A DNA stretch of 64,000 nt from Lewinella sp. IMCC34183 (GTDB lineage: Bacteria > Bacteroidota > Bacteroidia > Chitinophagales > Saprospiraceae). Within the stretch, counting starts at the first letter, position 1. Every line of letters begins with the position of its first letter. The stretch covers positions 992,001 to 1,056,000 of the forward strand of contig NZ_QMEM01000001.1 of the NCBI RefSeq assembly GCF_003390915.1. Direction: 5' to 3'. A program made the translations under genes and the position numbers. A model generated the notes under the pieces. It saw only the letters and a list, made by a program, of their open reading frames with translations. It made no database searches and was not told the origin of the DNA. This document shows, piece after piece, positions 1 through 8,581 of this stretch.

Positions 1-2398
1 GGACCTCAATACGCGCCGCTCCGCCAGCGGCAAAACGTACGGATAGCAGGGGGCGGCCCACCGCCTCTGTTTCCTGCTCCCATTCCACGGGCAGGCCATT
101 CATGATCACCGCGGCTACGGGGCCCCGGGGGGCAATATGCAACTCACAACTGTCCAGTCCGGGCAGTTCGGCGGAGAGTTCGTAGCGGTCGGTCCTGCCG
201 GTCCGTTCAAAAGCGAAGGTGAGGTCCGGCGTCGTCAGGGCGGCGTGGTCCCACGCCGCCGGGAATCCGGGCGCGATCACCAGCCGGCCGTGCAGGAGAT
301 CGGGGCGTATGCCGTAGAGTCCCTCGATGGTGGCTCGCGTCACCATTGCAATGGGGTCGGCGAAGTCGCGGTAGAGTTCCCCGCGAATGGCATCGTAGAA
401 GGACAGCTGCTGAAACGACCCGGGGGAAGCACCCAGGTACATGCTCTCCATCAGCGCGCTCTTCCACAGCCGGTGGGCCGCGTCCGCCCGCCCGACCCGC
501 CAGTAGGCCAGGGCGGTGTGCATTACCTCGGCCAGCGCGACGTTATTCACCGACCAGGTGTACGGCAGCCAGTTGGAAGTCGATATCGTATAGAGCGAGG
601 TGTCCGGCAACCCGCGTGCGCGGATCGGGATCCGGGGGATTTCCCGGTCCACGTACCGCGTCATCCGGTAGGCTTGGAAGGGGTCCGGCACCTCACTGTC
701 CAGGGCGTGGTACATGGTCCAGACGGCCGGCGACCGGTGCAGCATCCGCAGGCCCAGCAGGTCACGGTACTCGGCGTACATGCCGGCGTCGTCCATCCAG
801 AGTTGCTTGTTGAGGGCAACATGAATCCGGTCGGCCTCGGTGCGGTAGGGGGCGGGGTCTTCCCCCAGCAGGGTGGCCAGTTCGGCGGCGCGGCGGTTCG
901 CATAGTAGTGGTAGGCGGAAGCGTGGGTGACGCCGCCCCCGCTGTACTGCACCGCGTCGCTGGCCCAGATGCTGCAGTAGGCATCGTAGAGGGCATCGTT
1001 GTCGGCGTCGAAGTTGCGCTTCTCCCAGCTCAGGTGCCGCCGGATGACCGGCCACATTTCCCGGGCCATCTCCAGGTCACCGGTCCAGTCCAGGTGGCGC
1101 AGCAGCGCATCGATGTACACCTGGTTCATATCGTAGTGGTGGGCCCGCAGCCGCTCCCCGCCCGGGTAGCGGGAGATGTAGCCCTCGGTAAACACGGCCG
1201 TGCCGAGCTCCTCGACCTGCCGCGCGAGATTGCGGGAGGTATCCGGCACCACGGGCCCGTCCGGCGGGGCGGTCAGCTGGGATTTGGCGTAGGCCTCGAA
1301 GTGGGTACGCCCGCGATCGTGCCAGCCCAGGGGATCGGCCACGTAGGCACCCCGCCAGCCGACCAGCTGCTGCCGCCAGGCAATGGCACCGTGGTGGTAG
1401 GCGGGGTCCTCCCAGATGCCGTCGGCCGCGATGCCCAGGGCCCCGCCCAGCGTATTGAGGAAGGAGTCCGGGGTAGTAATGGTTACCCGATCCGCGACCA
1501 GCTTACGTGCCGTATCCGCCTGCGCAAAGAGGCCGGGCAGCAGGGAAGCCGGTGTCACCGCGTCCTCCGTCCCCATACGGATCACGCCGTACTGCCACTC
1601 CGCCCCCGGCCGGACGCGGGCGGCCAGGACCGGCAGGCTGTCGGACGATGATGACCACAGGGCGGCCGGGCTTTCCTGCTGCGTGGCATCCACCAGGCGG
1701 AGGATGCTGCCCGGAGGCACCGCCCCCGTCAGCGCGTTACGCGGCACCTGCGCGCCGTCGCCCCGGGCCGGATAGTGCAGGGTGAAGGTGGATTCCCGTA
1801 GCGTGAAGTCGTTGTTGCTGCAGTGTTCCGGGTCCAGGTAAAAGACCGATTCGGGGTCCGCACCGATGTCCCCCTCCCGGCTGAAGCGCTCATTGGACGC
1901 CCCGCCGAAGGCCAGGAGCAGGTCCGCCGCCGGCTGCCCGCCCTGGCTGCGGAAGCGGTAGATCAGGCCGTCCGTTTCCCGGAGGGCCAGCACTTCCAGT
2001 TCCAGGCGCGCGCCGCCCAGCAGGGGATCGGCGATCGCGTAGCGCATTATGCCCGGGTCGTAGGTAGTCCGAATGTCGTCGGTCTCGATCAGCCAGCGGC
2101 TATCCCTGCCCAGCAGACCGAAGCGCAGCGTACCGGCCAGCCGCGGGCGGTACAGGGCCACCTCGGGCAGGTCACCGGCCTCGACCCGGAAGCCGCTGGG
2201 GCCGCCGTAGAGGGCGCGGTTGAAGCGGCGATCCCCGTTGCGGATCACGATCGCGCGTCCGTCCGGCCGGTACCGCAGGCTGCGCTCGATCCCGTGCCAG
2301 TAGTCCTCCGCCGTTTCCTGGGCGCTCACCGCCGCCGCCCCGCCCGGCCAGAGCGGAAACGACAGAAGGAGTAGCAGGTAAACGGGCAACGGACGCAA
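1..2398 (-). CDS. DUF4450-type secreted glycoside hydrolase-like protein (partial, 3' end beyond window)
   Basis: Partial at the left window edge, with 799 codons visible. The N-terminus (MRPLPVYLLLLLSFPLW, then AVSAQ) is a Sec signal peptide, so the protein acts outside the cytoplasm. The middle (about residues 400-560) is rich in Trp, Tyr and His and looks like alternating helices of an (alpha/alpha)6 barrel, with HHYDMNQVYIDALLRHLDW and YSGGGVTHASAYHYYANR, as in rhamnosidase-like exo-hydrolases. I place the start at a TTG (2398) because no ATG lies between the upstream gene's stop and the signal peptide. It follows the GH106 gene by 44 bp, in the same direction, as the last visible gene of the susC-susD operon. 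The DUF4450 assignment rests on remembered family resemblance; substrate and catalytic residues are not established. Confidence 0.75.
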   Translation of the reverse strand, partial: MRPLPVYLLLLLSFPLWPGGAAAVSAQETAEDYWHGIERSLRYRPDGRAIVIRNGDRRFNRALYGGPSGFRVEAGDLPEVALYRPRLAGTLRFGLLGRDSRWLIETDDIRTTYDPGIMRYAIADPLLGGARLELEVLALRETDGLIYRFRSQGGQPAADLLLAFGGASNERFSREGDIGADPESVFYLDPEHCSNNDFTLRESTFTLHYPARGDGAQVPRNALTGAVPPGSILRLVDATQQESPAALWSSSSDSLPVLAARVRPGAEWQYGVIRMGTEDAVTPASLLPGLFAQADTARKLVADRVTITTPDSFLNTLGGALGIAADGIWEDPAYHHGAIAWRQQLVGWRGAYVADPLGWHDRGRTHFEAYAKSQLTAPPDGPVVPDTSRNLARQVEELGTAVFTEGYISRYPGGERLRAHHYDMNQVYIDALLRHLDWTGDLEMAREMWPVIRRHLSWEKRNFDADNDALYDAYCSIWASDAVQYSGGGVTHASAYHYYANRRAAELATLLGEDPAPYRTEADRIHVALNKQLWMDDAGMYAEYRDLLGLRMLHRSPAVWTMYHALDSEVPDPFQAYRMTRYVDREIPRIPIRARGLPDTSLYTISTSNWLPYTWSVNNVALAEVMHTALAYWRVGRADAAHRLWKSALMESMYLGASPGSFQQLSFYDAIRGELYRDFADPIAMVTRATIEGLYGIRPDLLHGRLVIAPGFPAAWDHAALTTPDLTFAFERTGRTDRYELSAELPGLDSCELHIAPRGPVAAVIMNGLPVEWEQETEAVGRPLLSVRFAAGGAARIEV

Positions 2399-2442
2399 GG
2401 GATACGAATTGGGAGTTGGGGGTGGAGGAGCGGCCGGAGGAA

Positions 2443-5385
2443 CTATTCCTCGCTTTCCGCCCGACTGGCGATCAGGGTGACTGGTCCGGCCAGGCCGGCG
2501 GGCACGGGCTCCCAGTGGGCCGCATCGAAAATACCCAGGGGCCCGGTGTTTTCGCGGAGGCGCGGGGGGAAGTTGGTGTTGTAGAATTTCTTCCAGAATA
2601 CCCGGTCCCGGTCCAGCTTGATGATGCGGTTGATCATCCGGTTGGACACCTCGACCCGAAGCTGATTCGATTCCCGCAGGCGGTCGGTGGGGAGGTACAC
2701 CCTGTACGTCGGCCCGATCAGGGTGGCCACCAGTTCATCGTTAAGGTAGACGCGCGCGGAGCTGTACACCTCTCCTAGGTCAAGCGTGTAGCCCGGGGCG
2801 TCCCCAACGGGACGTGCGAAGGTGGTCTGGTAGCTGCCGGTACCGGAAAAAAAGCGGTAGGCGTCCCCCTCCTGGCTGGTCCACGGTTCCGGCTGCGGGA
2901 GGGCCACGTCGCCCGGCAGCTCGGCGCCGCCGGTCACGAAGGTCAGCGACCAGGGACCCGCGAGCGCGGTTTCGGGCCCGGAGCCGTCCATATAGGGCCA
3001 GGGGGCATCGGTCAGCGCGGTGGGGGTGACCCATACCAGGGCCGTAGCTCCCCGGTCCAGTTCCATCCGTAGCTCCAGTCCGCCGTCGGCGGTGGTGCGG
3101 GTACGCGCCAGCCCGCGCCGGCCGGTCATGGGATCGTAGAGGACCGCCGCTTCGCCGGCGGCGGTAAGGGGAACCCAGCCGTCCACGTCGTCATCCGACC
3201 AGTTCGTAACCACGTACAGCCGTCCGTCGCGGTACCGCTGCCGGGCGAACGTCAGCCCGTGGGTGACCATTTTCTCCGACTGAATATCCATTTCGGCGAG
3301 GGTGGCGTGCAGGTCATCGGTCACGATCACCCGGCCCTTGCCAACGGCGGACGTTTCGGTCGCTCCGGACAGCTCGCCCAGTAATTTCTTCAGCCGCGCT
3401 TCCCGCGCCGCGCGGTCGTGCAGGCCGGGCACGGAAGCGGGCAGGCCGCCCTCCATGATCACCGTAGCGCCGCCCCGGGCGAGGTCCAGCAGCGCCTTCA
3501 GCGTAGCCTCCGGCATATATCGCGTGGCGGGCACCACGACGGTACGGTAAGTAGCGCCGCCCTCGGTGCGGATCCCGTCCGCGTACTCCGTAGCGGCCAG
3601 CTGCCGGTCGGAGATGAAGTCAAAGGTATAGCCGTCGGCCAGCAGCTCTTCCCCGATTTGGGCGACGGCGGTCGTATCCAGTGCCGCCCCGTGGCCGTCG
3701 AAGTGCTGTAGCAGTTCCCTTCCCGGCATCGCGAAGCGGTCGTAAATCGGGAAGTAGAGCAGAATATCGTTGTCGGTTTCGCTCTCCTGCAGCAGCGACT
3801 GCACGCGTCCAACGTAGGTATTCACCGCGCCCAGGTCTTCCCACATGGAGTGCCGCCGGTTGGCGTGGAAGGCGGCGTAGAACAGGCGCCCGGGGTAATC
3901 GTCTCCCGCCGGCGAGTAGGCGTTGCCGTGGTACACGAGGTGGTTCACGCCGTTGACCAGGTAGCCGTCCAGGTTACGTTTCAGGTCGGACCAGTCGGAC
4001 ACGAAGTGCTCCCCCAGCCAGGTCGCGGCCTCGGCGCTCACCAGCGGCTTGCCGGTGACGTGGGCGGCCGAGGTGGCAAATTTGATGCGCAGGGGCTCGG
4101 TCCCCTCCGTTTCGGGGATGTCGGAGGCGGCGTACAGGTCCAGGATACTGGCCGGGGAGCCGTGGGCCTGGTTGCGGATGCGCGCTCCGCGCTCCGTGGC
4201 CCAGCTGCCCCACTCGCGGGTGAAGGTTTCCAGCAGGAGCTCGGAGAAGGTTTCGCGTACGTCGGAGAGTACCCGTACGTGCTGCTCGCTCGCCGTGGTA
4301 TCGAAGAGTTCCGGCAGGTGCTGCCGTAAGTCGTAGCCGCGCTTGTCGCGGAATCCCTGAAAGAATTCCGGTGTCCAGTTGGCCTGTCCCGACGCGTCGT
4401 CTACCTCGTAGCTGTCGTTGAAATAGGCCCGCAGCCCACCCGTCACGTGACCCGCGAAGGCGGTATCGAAGCGGGCCAGGTAATGGCGGATGGCGGGGGT
4501 CGAGAAGTGATCGATCACGTTGCCCTCTCCGCCCGGGGCCGCCCGTTCCACCATCTTGCCGTGGAGCCCCTCGAAGAGCGCGTACAGCGTCCATTTGCCC
4601 GCCGGGGCGGTCCAGTCTAGCCGCCCGTCCGGGCCGACGCGGTCCGTCAATTCCTTGGGTTCCCCCTTTTCGGGATACGCCATCAGCGACACCAGCGGCA
4701 GCGCTTCCGAAAAGCGCACCTGGTCGAGCGCCAGGCCCTGCAGGTCCTGATTGGCCCCGATATCGCGGTTCAGATCGTCGAGGGTCACGCTTCGGGCATC
4801 CCGCAGTACCGCCGCCGTATCAAGTTCGGCCATCTCCCGACCGCTCGCCTCCGCGGCGCGGTAGAGGGCCAGCGCGCCGTTGGTAATCCGGCGCAAGATT
4901 GGTTCCTGGGTATAGGTGATCGGCTCGGTGAGGCGCTCCCCGCCGCTGAGTTCGTATACGGTGTGGGCAAGGTACTTGCTCGCATCCTCGGAGGTGACCC
5001 AGGGGCCACCGAAGGGCCAGCCGGTGCCGGTGGCCATATCGGCCTGCATACCCAGACGGGCTACCTCGGACAGCGTATGCTCAAGCAGAACTACCCACCG
5101 CGGGGAAAGGTACTCCACGAAGTCTTCCTCTTCCCCGATCACGCCGAAGATGGGCGTCAGTTCCACCCCACCGAAACCCGCGTCCCGCAGGGCTTCCAGC
5201 TCACTAGTGATGCCGGCTTCGTCCACGGCGCTGCCGTGCCACCACCAGCGGGTCCAGATACGGGCGTCGCTATCGGCCTCTGGCCAGTCGAACGGAGCGG
5301 GGGAGGCGCCCTGCGCGGGTGCAAGGAGGGGGAGTAAAAGCAGCGGGAGCTGGGTCAGAATAAAAAGACGTAGGTAACGCATCAT
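2443..5385 (-). CDS. GH106-family alpha-L-rhamnosidase-like glycoside hydrolase
   Basis: Large secreted enzyme of about 980 residues, the usual length for GH106. It starts with a signal peptide (MMRYLRLFILTQLPLLLLPLL), followed by the family hallmark TRWWWHGSAVD near residue 45 and the block ATGTGWPFGGPWV. The conserved SAEAATWLGEHF segment and YHGNAYSP lie mid-protein, in the catalytic barrel. The C-terminal part (GSYQTTFARPVGD, YLNDELVATLIGPTYRVYLP) resembles a GH2-type sugar-binding beta-sandwich. GH106 enzymes remove terminal alpha-L-rhamnose from complex glycans. I choose the ATG at 5385 (5382 also possible) because the longer reading frame to 5436 only adds a non-hydrophobic stretch before the signal peptide. 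It sits between an SGNH esterase and the DUF4450 gene, which supports a role in stepwise trimming of a decorated rhamnose-containing glycan. Confidence 0.88.
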   Translation of the reverse strand: MMRYLRLFILTQLPLLLLPLLAPAQGASPAPFDWPEADSDARIWTRWWWHGSAVDEAGITSELEALRDAGFGGVELTPIFGVIGEEEDFVEYLSPRWVVLLEHTLSEVARLGMQADMATGTGWPFGGPWVTSEDASKYLAHTVYELSGGERLTEPITYTQEPILRRITNGALALYRAAEASGREMAELDTAAVLRDARSVTLDDLNRDIGANQDLQGLALDQVRFSEALPLVSLMAYPEKGEPKELTDRVGPDGRLDWTAPAGKWTLYALFEGLHGKMVERAAPGGEGNVIDHFSTPAIRHYLARFDTAFAGHVTGGLRAYFNDSYEVDDASGQANWTPEFFQGFRDKRGYDLRQHLPELFDTTASEQHVRVLSDVRETFSELLLETFTREWGSWATERGARIRNQAHGSPASILDLYAASDIPETEGTEPLRIKFATSAAHVTGKPLVSAEAATWLGEHFVSDWSDLKRNLDGYLVNGVNHLVYHGNAYSPAGDDYPGRLFYAAFHANRRHSMWEDLGAVNTYVGRVQSLLQESETDNDILLYFPIYDRFAMPGRELLQHFDGHGAALDTTAVAQIGEELLADGYTFDFISDRQLAATEYADGIRTEGGATYRTVVVPATRYMPEATLKALLDLARGGATVIMEGGLPASVPGLHDRAAREARLKKLLGELSGATETSAVGKGRVIVTDDLHATLAEMDIQSEKMVTHGLTFARQRYRDGRLYVVTNWSDDDVDGWVPLTAAGEAAVLYDPMTGRRGLARTRTTADGGLELRMELDRGATALVWVTPTALTDAPWPYMDGSGPETALAGPWSLTFVTGGAELPGDVALPQPEPWTSQEGDAYRFFSGTGSYQTTFARPVGDAPGYTLDLGEVYSSARVYLNDELVATLIGPTYRVYLPTDRLRESNQLRVEVSNRMINRIIKLDRDRVFWKKFYNTNFPPRLRENTGPLGIFDAAHWEPVPAGLAGPVTLIASRAESEE

Positions 5386-5448
5386 AGGTTCTTGGTTAGC
5401 GAGAGCGGCGGGACACCCGGACGCTGCCCGCGACAAAGGCCGGACGGA

Positions 5449-7005
5449 TCAGCGCCGGCCGTGGGTGGGTCCGGGACGGTCGTCGGTGCGGAAGGGGCCG
5501 GCCGGTATGCCGGTTTCATTGGTCAGGTTGGGGTGCTCGGGGTTGTTGTTGAAGGCGTAGCGTACGGCCACCGGTTTCGGCACCTTGGGGGAACGAACGA
5601 CGATGCGGTCGCGCCCCGCGATGCGGGCCTCCGCCCAGTACCAGCGGCCATCCGCCCCCGAGACGGCGAATTCGCGGGGTGCATCGCCTTCCGTAAGGCG
5701 TAGCCCCTCCCCTACCCGGTCGAAGACGACCGTAGCCGCGCCGTCAGCGAAGGTCACGTCGCGGTAAACGGGGCCGCCGGCCGGGACCGCTTCGCCGTAG
5801 ACGTCGGTGAGGGCCCACCGGGCCAGTCGCTGGCCCACGTCGAGCTTATTGGTAGGGTGGATGTCGTTGGCCTCCCCGACGTCGATGGTCACGATGAGCC
5901 CGGCATTTTCCACGTCGTTCGCTACCCGGCGTTGCCGGTCGCGCAGGTGACTCCAGGCCAGGTCCTGCGGTTCCGGATCGGTGGCGCGGAAATTGGGCAG
6001 TTGCACGATAGCGAAGGGGAACGCCCCCTGCTCCCAGCGGTCCCGCCACGCGCGGATCATGGTAGTGAGCAGTTCCTCGTACTGTTCGGCGCGGTCCTCG
6101 TTGGATTCCCCCTGGTACCAGGCAACCCCGCGGATGGCGTAGGGAATGAGGGGCTCGATCATGTTTCCGTAGATGGAGCCCGCGATACGGTAGTCGCGCA
6201 GGGCATCCGGCGTCCGCGGGACCCGCGGCACGCGCGTCCCGGCGGCTTCCGCTGCGTCCCGTTCGGCCTGCCACGCCCGCACCGCCGCGTCGTAGTCCCG
6301 CTGCACCTGCGGGCGTTCCGCCGCCCACATCTCCTCGCGGGCGATGGTGGGGGCCAGGTCCTCGTCGGCGGCCAGGTAGGAGCGGGGCGTCCAGGCTTCG
6401 GCCTGGGAGCCGCCGTAGGAGGAGTTGATGAGTCCTACGGGAATGCCCAGCTTGCGGTAGAGTTCCAGTCCGAAGAAGTACCCCACCCCGGAGAATTCGG
6501 GGACCGTCTCCGGGGAGCAGCGCTCCCAGGTCGCTAGCTTCCCCGGTCGCCGGCCGAAACTGACCTCGCGGCTTACGTTGAACAGCCGGATCTCCGGGTA
6601 GTCCGCGGCCTCGATCGCTTCCTGCCCGCCGTCCGATTCCAGGACTCGCCACTGCATGTTCGACTGCCCGGTGAGCAGCCAGACCTCCCCGACGAGGATG
6701 TCGGTCAGCACGATGGTATTCTTGCCCGACACGGTGAGGTCGCGGGGGGTGGCGGACGCCTCCATCGGCGACAGGTGTACCCGCCACTTTCCTTCCTCGT
6801 CCGCGATAGTCCGTTGCTCCTGTCCGCCGAAACTTACCCGCACCGCTTCCCCGGGTGCGGCCATTCCCCACACCGGTACTACCTGCTCACGCTGGAGCAC
6901 CAGGTGGTCGGTAAAGATATCGGGCAGGCTGACGGCGGCGGCGAGCGCCCAACTCATCAGCAGTTGCGGAAGGGTAAGCAGTAGGAAGCGGGTGGTGGTG
7001 GGCAT
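5449..7005 (-). CDS. Sialate O-acetylesterase-family SGNH carbohydrate esterase
   Basis: Secreted esterase of 518 residues with a signal peptide (MPTTTRFLLLTLPQLLMSW). The block I motif GQSNMQW carries the nucleophilic Ser115; AWYQGESNEDR is the family's second signature and DIHPTNKLDVGQRLA near residue 385 supplies the Asp/His pair. An N-terminal beta-sandwich (LVLQREQVVPVWG to about residue 100) precedes the catalytic domain, as is normal for this family. The family name refers to sialic acid, but in polysaccharide loci such enzymes usually remove acetyl groups from plant or algal glycans; nothing here points to sialic acid. It lies 41 bp after susD and 63 bp before the GH106 gene, all in one direction, so it is probably co-transcribed. 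Confidence 0.9.
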   Translation of the reverse strand: MPTTTRFLLLTLPQLLMSWALAAAVSLPDIFTDHLVLQREQVVPVWGMAAPGEAVRVSFGGQEQRTIADEEGKWRVHLSPMEASATPRDLTVSGKNTIVLTDILVGEVWLLTGQSNMQWRVLESDGGQEAIEAADYPEIRLFNVSREVSFGRRPGKLATWERCSPETVPEFSGVGYFFGLELYRKLGIPVGLINSSYGGSQAEAWTPRSYLAADEDLAPTIAREEMWAAERPQVQRDYDAAVRAWQAERDAAEAAGTRVPRVPRTPDALRDYRIAGSIYGNMIEPLIPYAIRGVAWYQGESNEDRAEQYEELLTTMIRAWRDRWEQGAFPFAIVQLPNFRATDPEPQDLAWSHLRDRQRRVANDVENAGLIVTIDVGEANDIHPTNKLDVGQRLARWALTDVYGEAVPAGGPVYRDVTFADGAATVVFDRVGEGLRLTEGDAPREFAVSGADGRWYWAEARIAGRDRIVVRSPKVPKPVAVRYAFNNNPEHPNLTNETGIPAGPFRTDDRPGPTHGRR

Positions 7006-7046
7006 AGGTCGACAAAAATTAGGAAATCCGGCGGTGGTACGGGCGA

Positions 7047-8564
7047 TCAGTAGCCGGAATTCTGCTCGTAGAGGCCCTGCTTGACGTCAAGCTGGCTCTG
7101 GGGCACGGGGTAGACGATGTCGTCCGCGGTGACGGTCTGCATCTTGTTGCTGTCGTCCTCGCGGGCAATGAAGTCGTTCATCACCGAGACCACCCGGCCG
7201 GTACGGACCAGATCGTCCCACCGGAGGTTCTCGCCGGCGAACTCCCGCCGACGCTCTTCGAGCAGCATATCGAGGGTGACTCCGGAAACGGGGTCGAGAC
7301 CGGCACGTTCCCGCACGGCATTGACCGCGGCATCCACGTCCTCCTGCGAACCGGAGGCGCCCTGCAGGGTGCACTCGGCGCGCAGCAGCAGGACATCGGT
7401 ATAGCGCATGATCGGGTAATTGAGCGACCAGTCGAAGCGGTCGCCGCCCGCCATGGAGACGTCGGTAAACTTGTCGAAAAACTGGGCGTCGACTTCCTCT
7501 CCGTTGCCGTTGACGTAGTTGAGCAGGAAGGTCTCCGCGACGCGGAGGTCACCCTCCTCGTAGCTGTCCAGCAGGTCGTCGGAAACTCGCTTGGTCCCGT
7601 CGCCGGGATTACCGCCCGGGAAGGGCAGGTTGACGCGGGCCCAGCCTTCGTCGTAATACTCGGTCGGGTAGTAACCACCGGCCCCGACGCCGCCGGAGAT
7701 GAACTGTACGTCCCAAACGATCTCGGAGTTCCCTTCGTTGTCGTAGGCGAAGATGGCCCCGTAGTCGTCCAGGGGGGCGAATTGCCCGCTGTTGATGATC
7801 GCGTCGAGTTGGGTGGCGGCCTCGTCGTACTCCCCGGTGGCGAGGCAGGGTCCCTCCGGGTGCAGCACGGGGCCCGACCGGGTCAGGTACACCCGGGCAA
7901 GAATGCCCCGGGCGGCCAGGGAGGTGGCGCGGCCGCGGTCCGTCCCCGAGTAGCTTACCGGCAGGTTGTCCACGGCGAATTGCAGATCGGACAGGATCAG
8001 CTGGTAGACATCGGCCACCGGCGCGCGGGCAATAGTGAGCGCCTCGTCGGGGGTCACGAAGGATTCGAAGAGGGGCACCCGGCCGTACCACTTGACGAGG
8101 TCGAAGTAGTAGAACGCGCGCAGGAAGCGGGCTTCCGCCTCGAAGCGGGTGGCTAGGTCCGCGTCGCCGACCACGCCGCTGTTTTCGGCCAGCTGGTCGA
8201 GCACCGTATTGGCCCGCATGATGGCGTTGAAGTTGAGGTTCCAGGCCCGTTCCACCGATCCCAGGGTAGCCAGGGTCGGCAGGAAGTTGTTGATGGCGTT
8301 CCAGTCGCGCACCCCGGATTCCCCGGGGGCGTAGATGTTGTCGGAGCGGGATTCGTCAAGGATCACGTACATGGCCGGGTAGTCGCCCCCACCGGATACC
8401 CCGAGGCTGGCGTATACGCCGTTGATGGCCTGCTCGAAGTCGCCGGCGCTGGCGAAGAAGCCGTTGCTGCCCACTTCGGAGATCGGGGCCAGGTTGAGTT
8501 CATCCTCGCAGCCGGTCGCCAGGCTGAGGGTAAGGAGTAGCAGAATTAGCTTAGTATGTTGCAT
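7047..8564 (-). CDS. RagB/SusD-family nutrient-uptake outer-membrane lipoprotein
   Basis: Surface glycan-binding lipoprotein of 505 residues that caps the SusC transporter. The N-terminus MQHTKLILLLLTLSLATGC is a lipoprotein signal with the lipidated Cys at 19. The sequence shows the SusD pattern: NGVYASLG and RFLRAFYYFDLVKWYGRVPLF in the helical TPR-like region, and near the end NYPIMRYTDVLLLRAEC, AVNAVRERAGL and LLEERRREFAGENLRWDDLVRTG. Only 17 bp separate it from susC upstream, the usual tandem arrangement. Binding specificity cannot be read from sequence. Confidence 0.96.
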   Translation of the reverse strand: MQHTKLILLLLTLSLATGCEDELNLAPISEVGSNGFFASAGDFEQAINGVYASLGVSGGGDYPAMYVILDESRSDNIYAPGESGVRDWNAINNFLPTLATLGSVERAWNLNFNAIMRANTVLDQLAENSGVVGDADLATRFEAEARFLRAFYYFDLVKWYGRVPLFESFVTPDEALTIARAPVADVYQLILSDLQFAVDNLPVSYSGTDRGRATSLAARGILARVYLTRSGPVLHPEGPCLATGEYDEAATQLDAIINSGQFAPLDDYGAIFAYDNEGNSEIVWDVQFISGGVGAGGYYPTEYYDEGWARVNLPFPGGNPGDGTKRVSDDLLDSYEEGDLRVAETFLLNYVNGNGEEVDAQFFDKFTDVSMAGGDRFDWSLNYPIMRYTDVLLLRAECTLQGASGSQEDVDAAVNAVRERAGLDPVSGVTLDMLLEERRREFAGENLRWDDLVRTGRVVSVMNDFIAREDDSNKMQTVTADDIVYPVPQSQLDVKQGLYEQNSGY

Positions 8565-8581
8565 GTCGATCGGGGTAAGGG

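Noticed and set aside
137-1651. 504-codon plus-strand frame antisense to the DUF4450 gene
   Set aside because: The minus strand is open across the whole region and has a signal peptide and a coherent helical-barrel sequence.
5449-7005. Reading the locus as a sialic-acid utilisation cluster because of the sialate esterase family name
   Set aside because: No sialidase, lyase, kinase or epimerase is present; neighbours point to rhamnose glycans.
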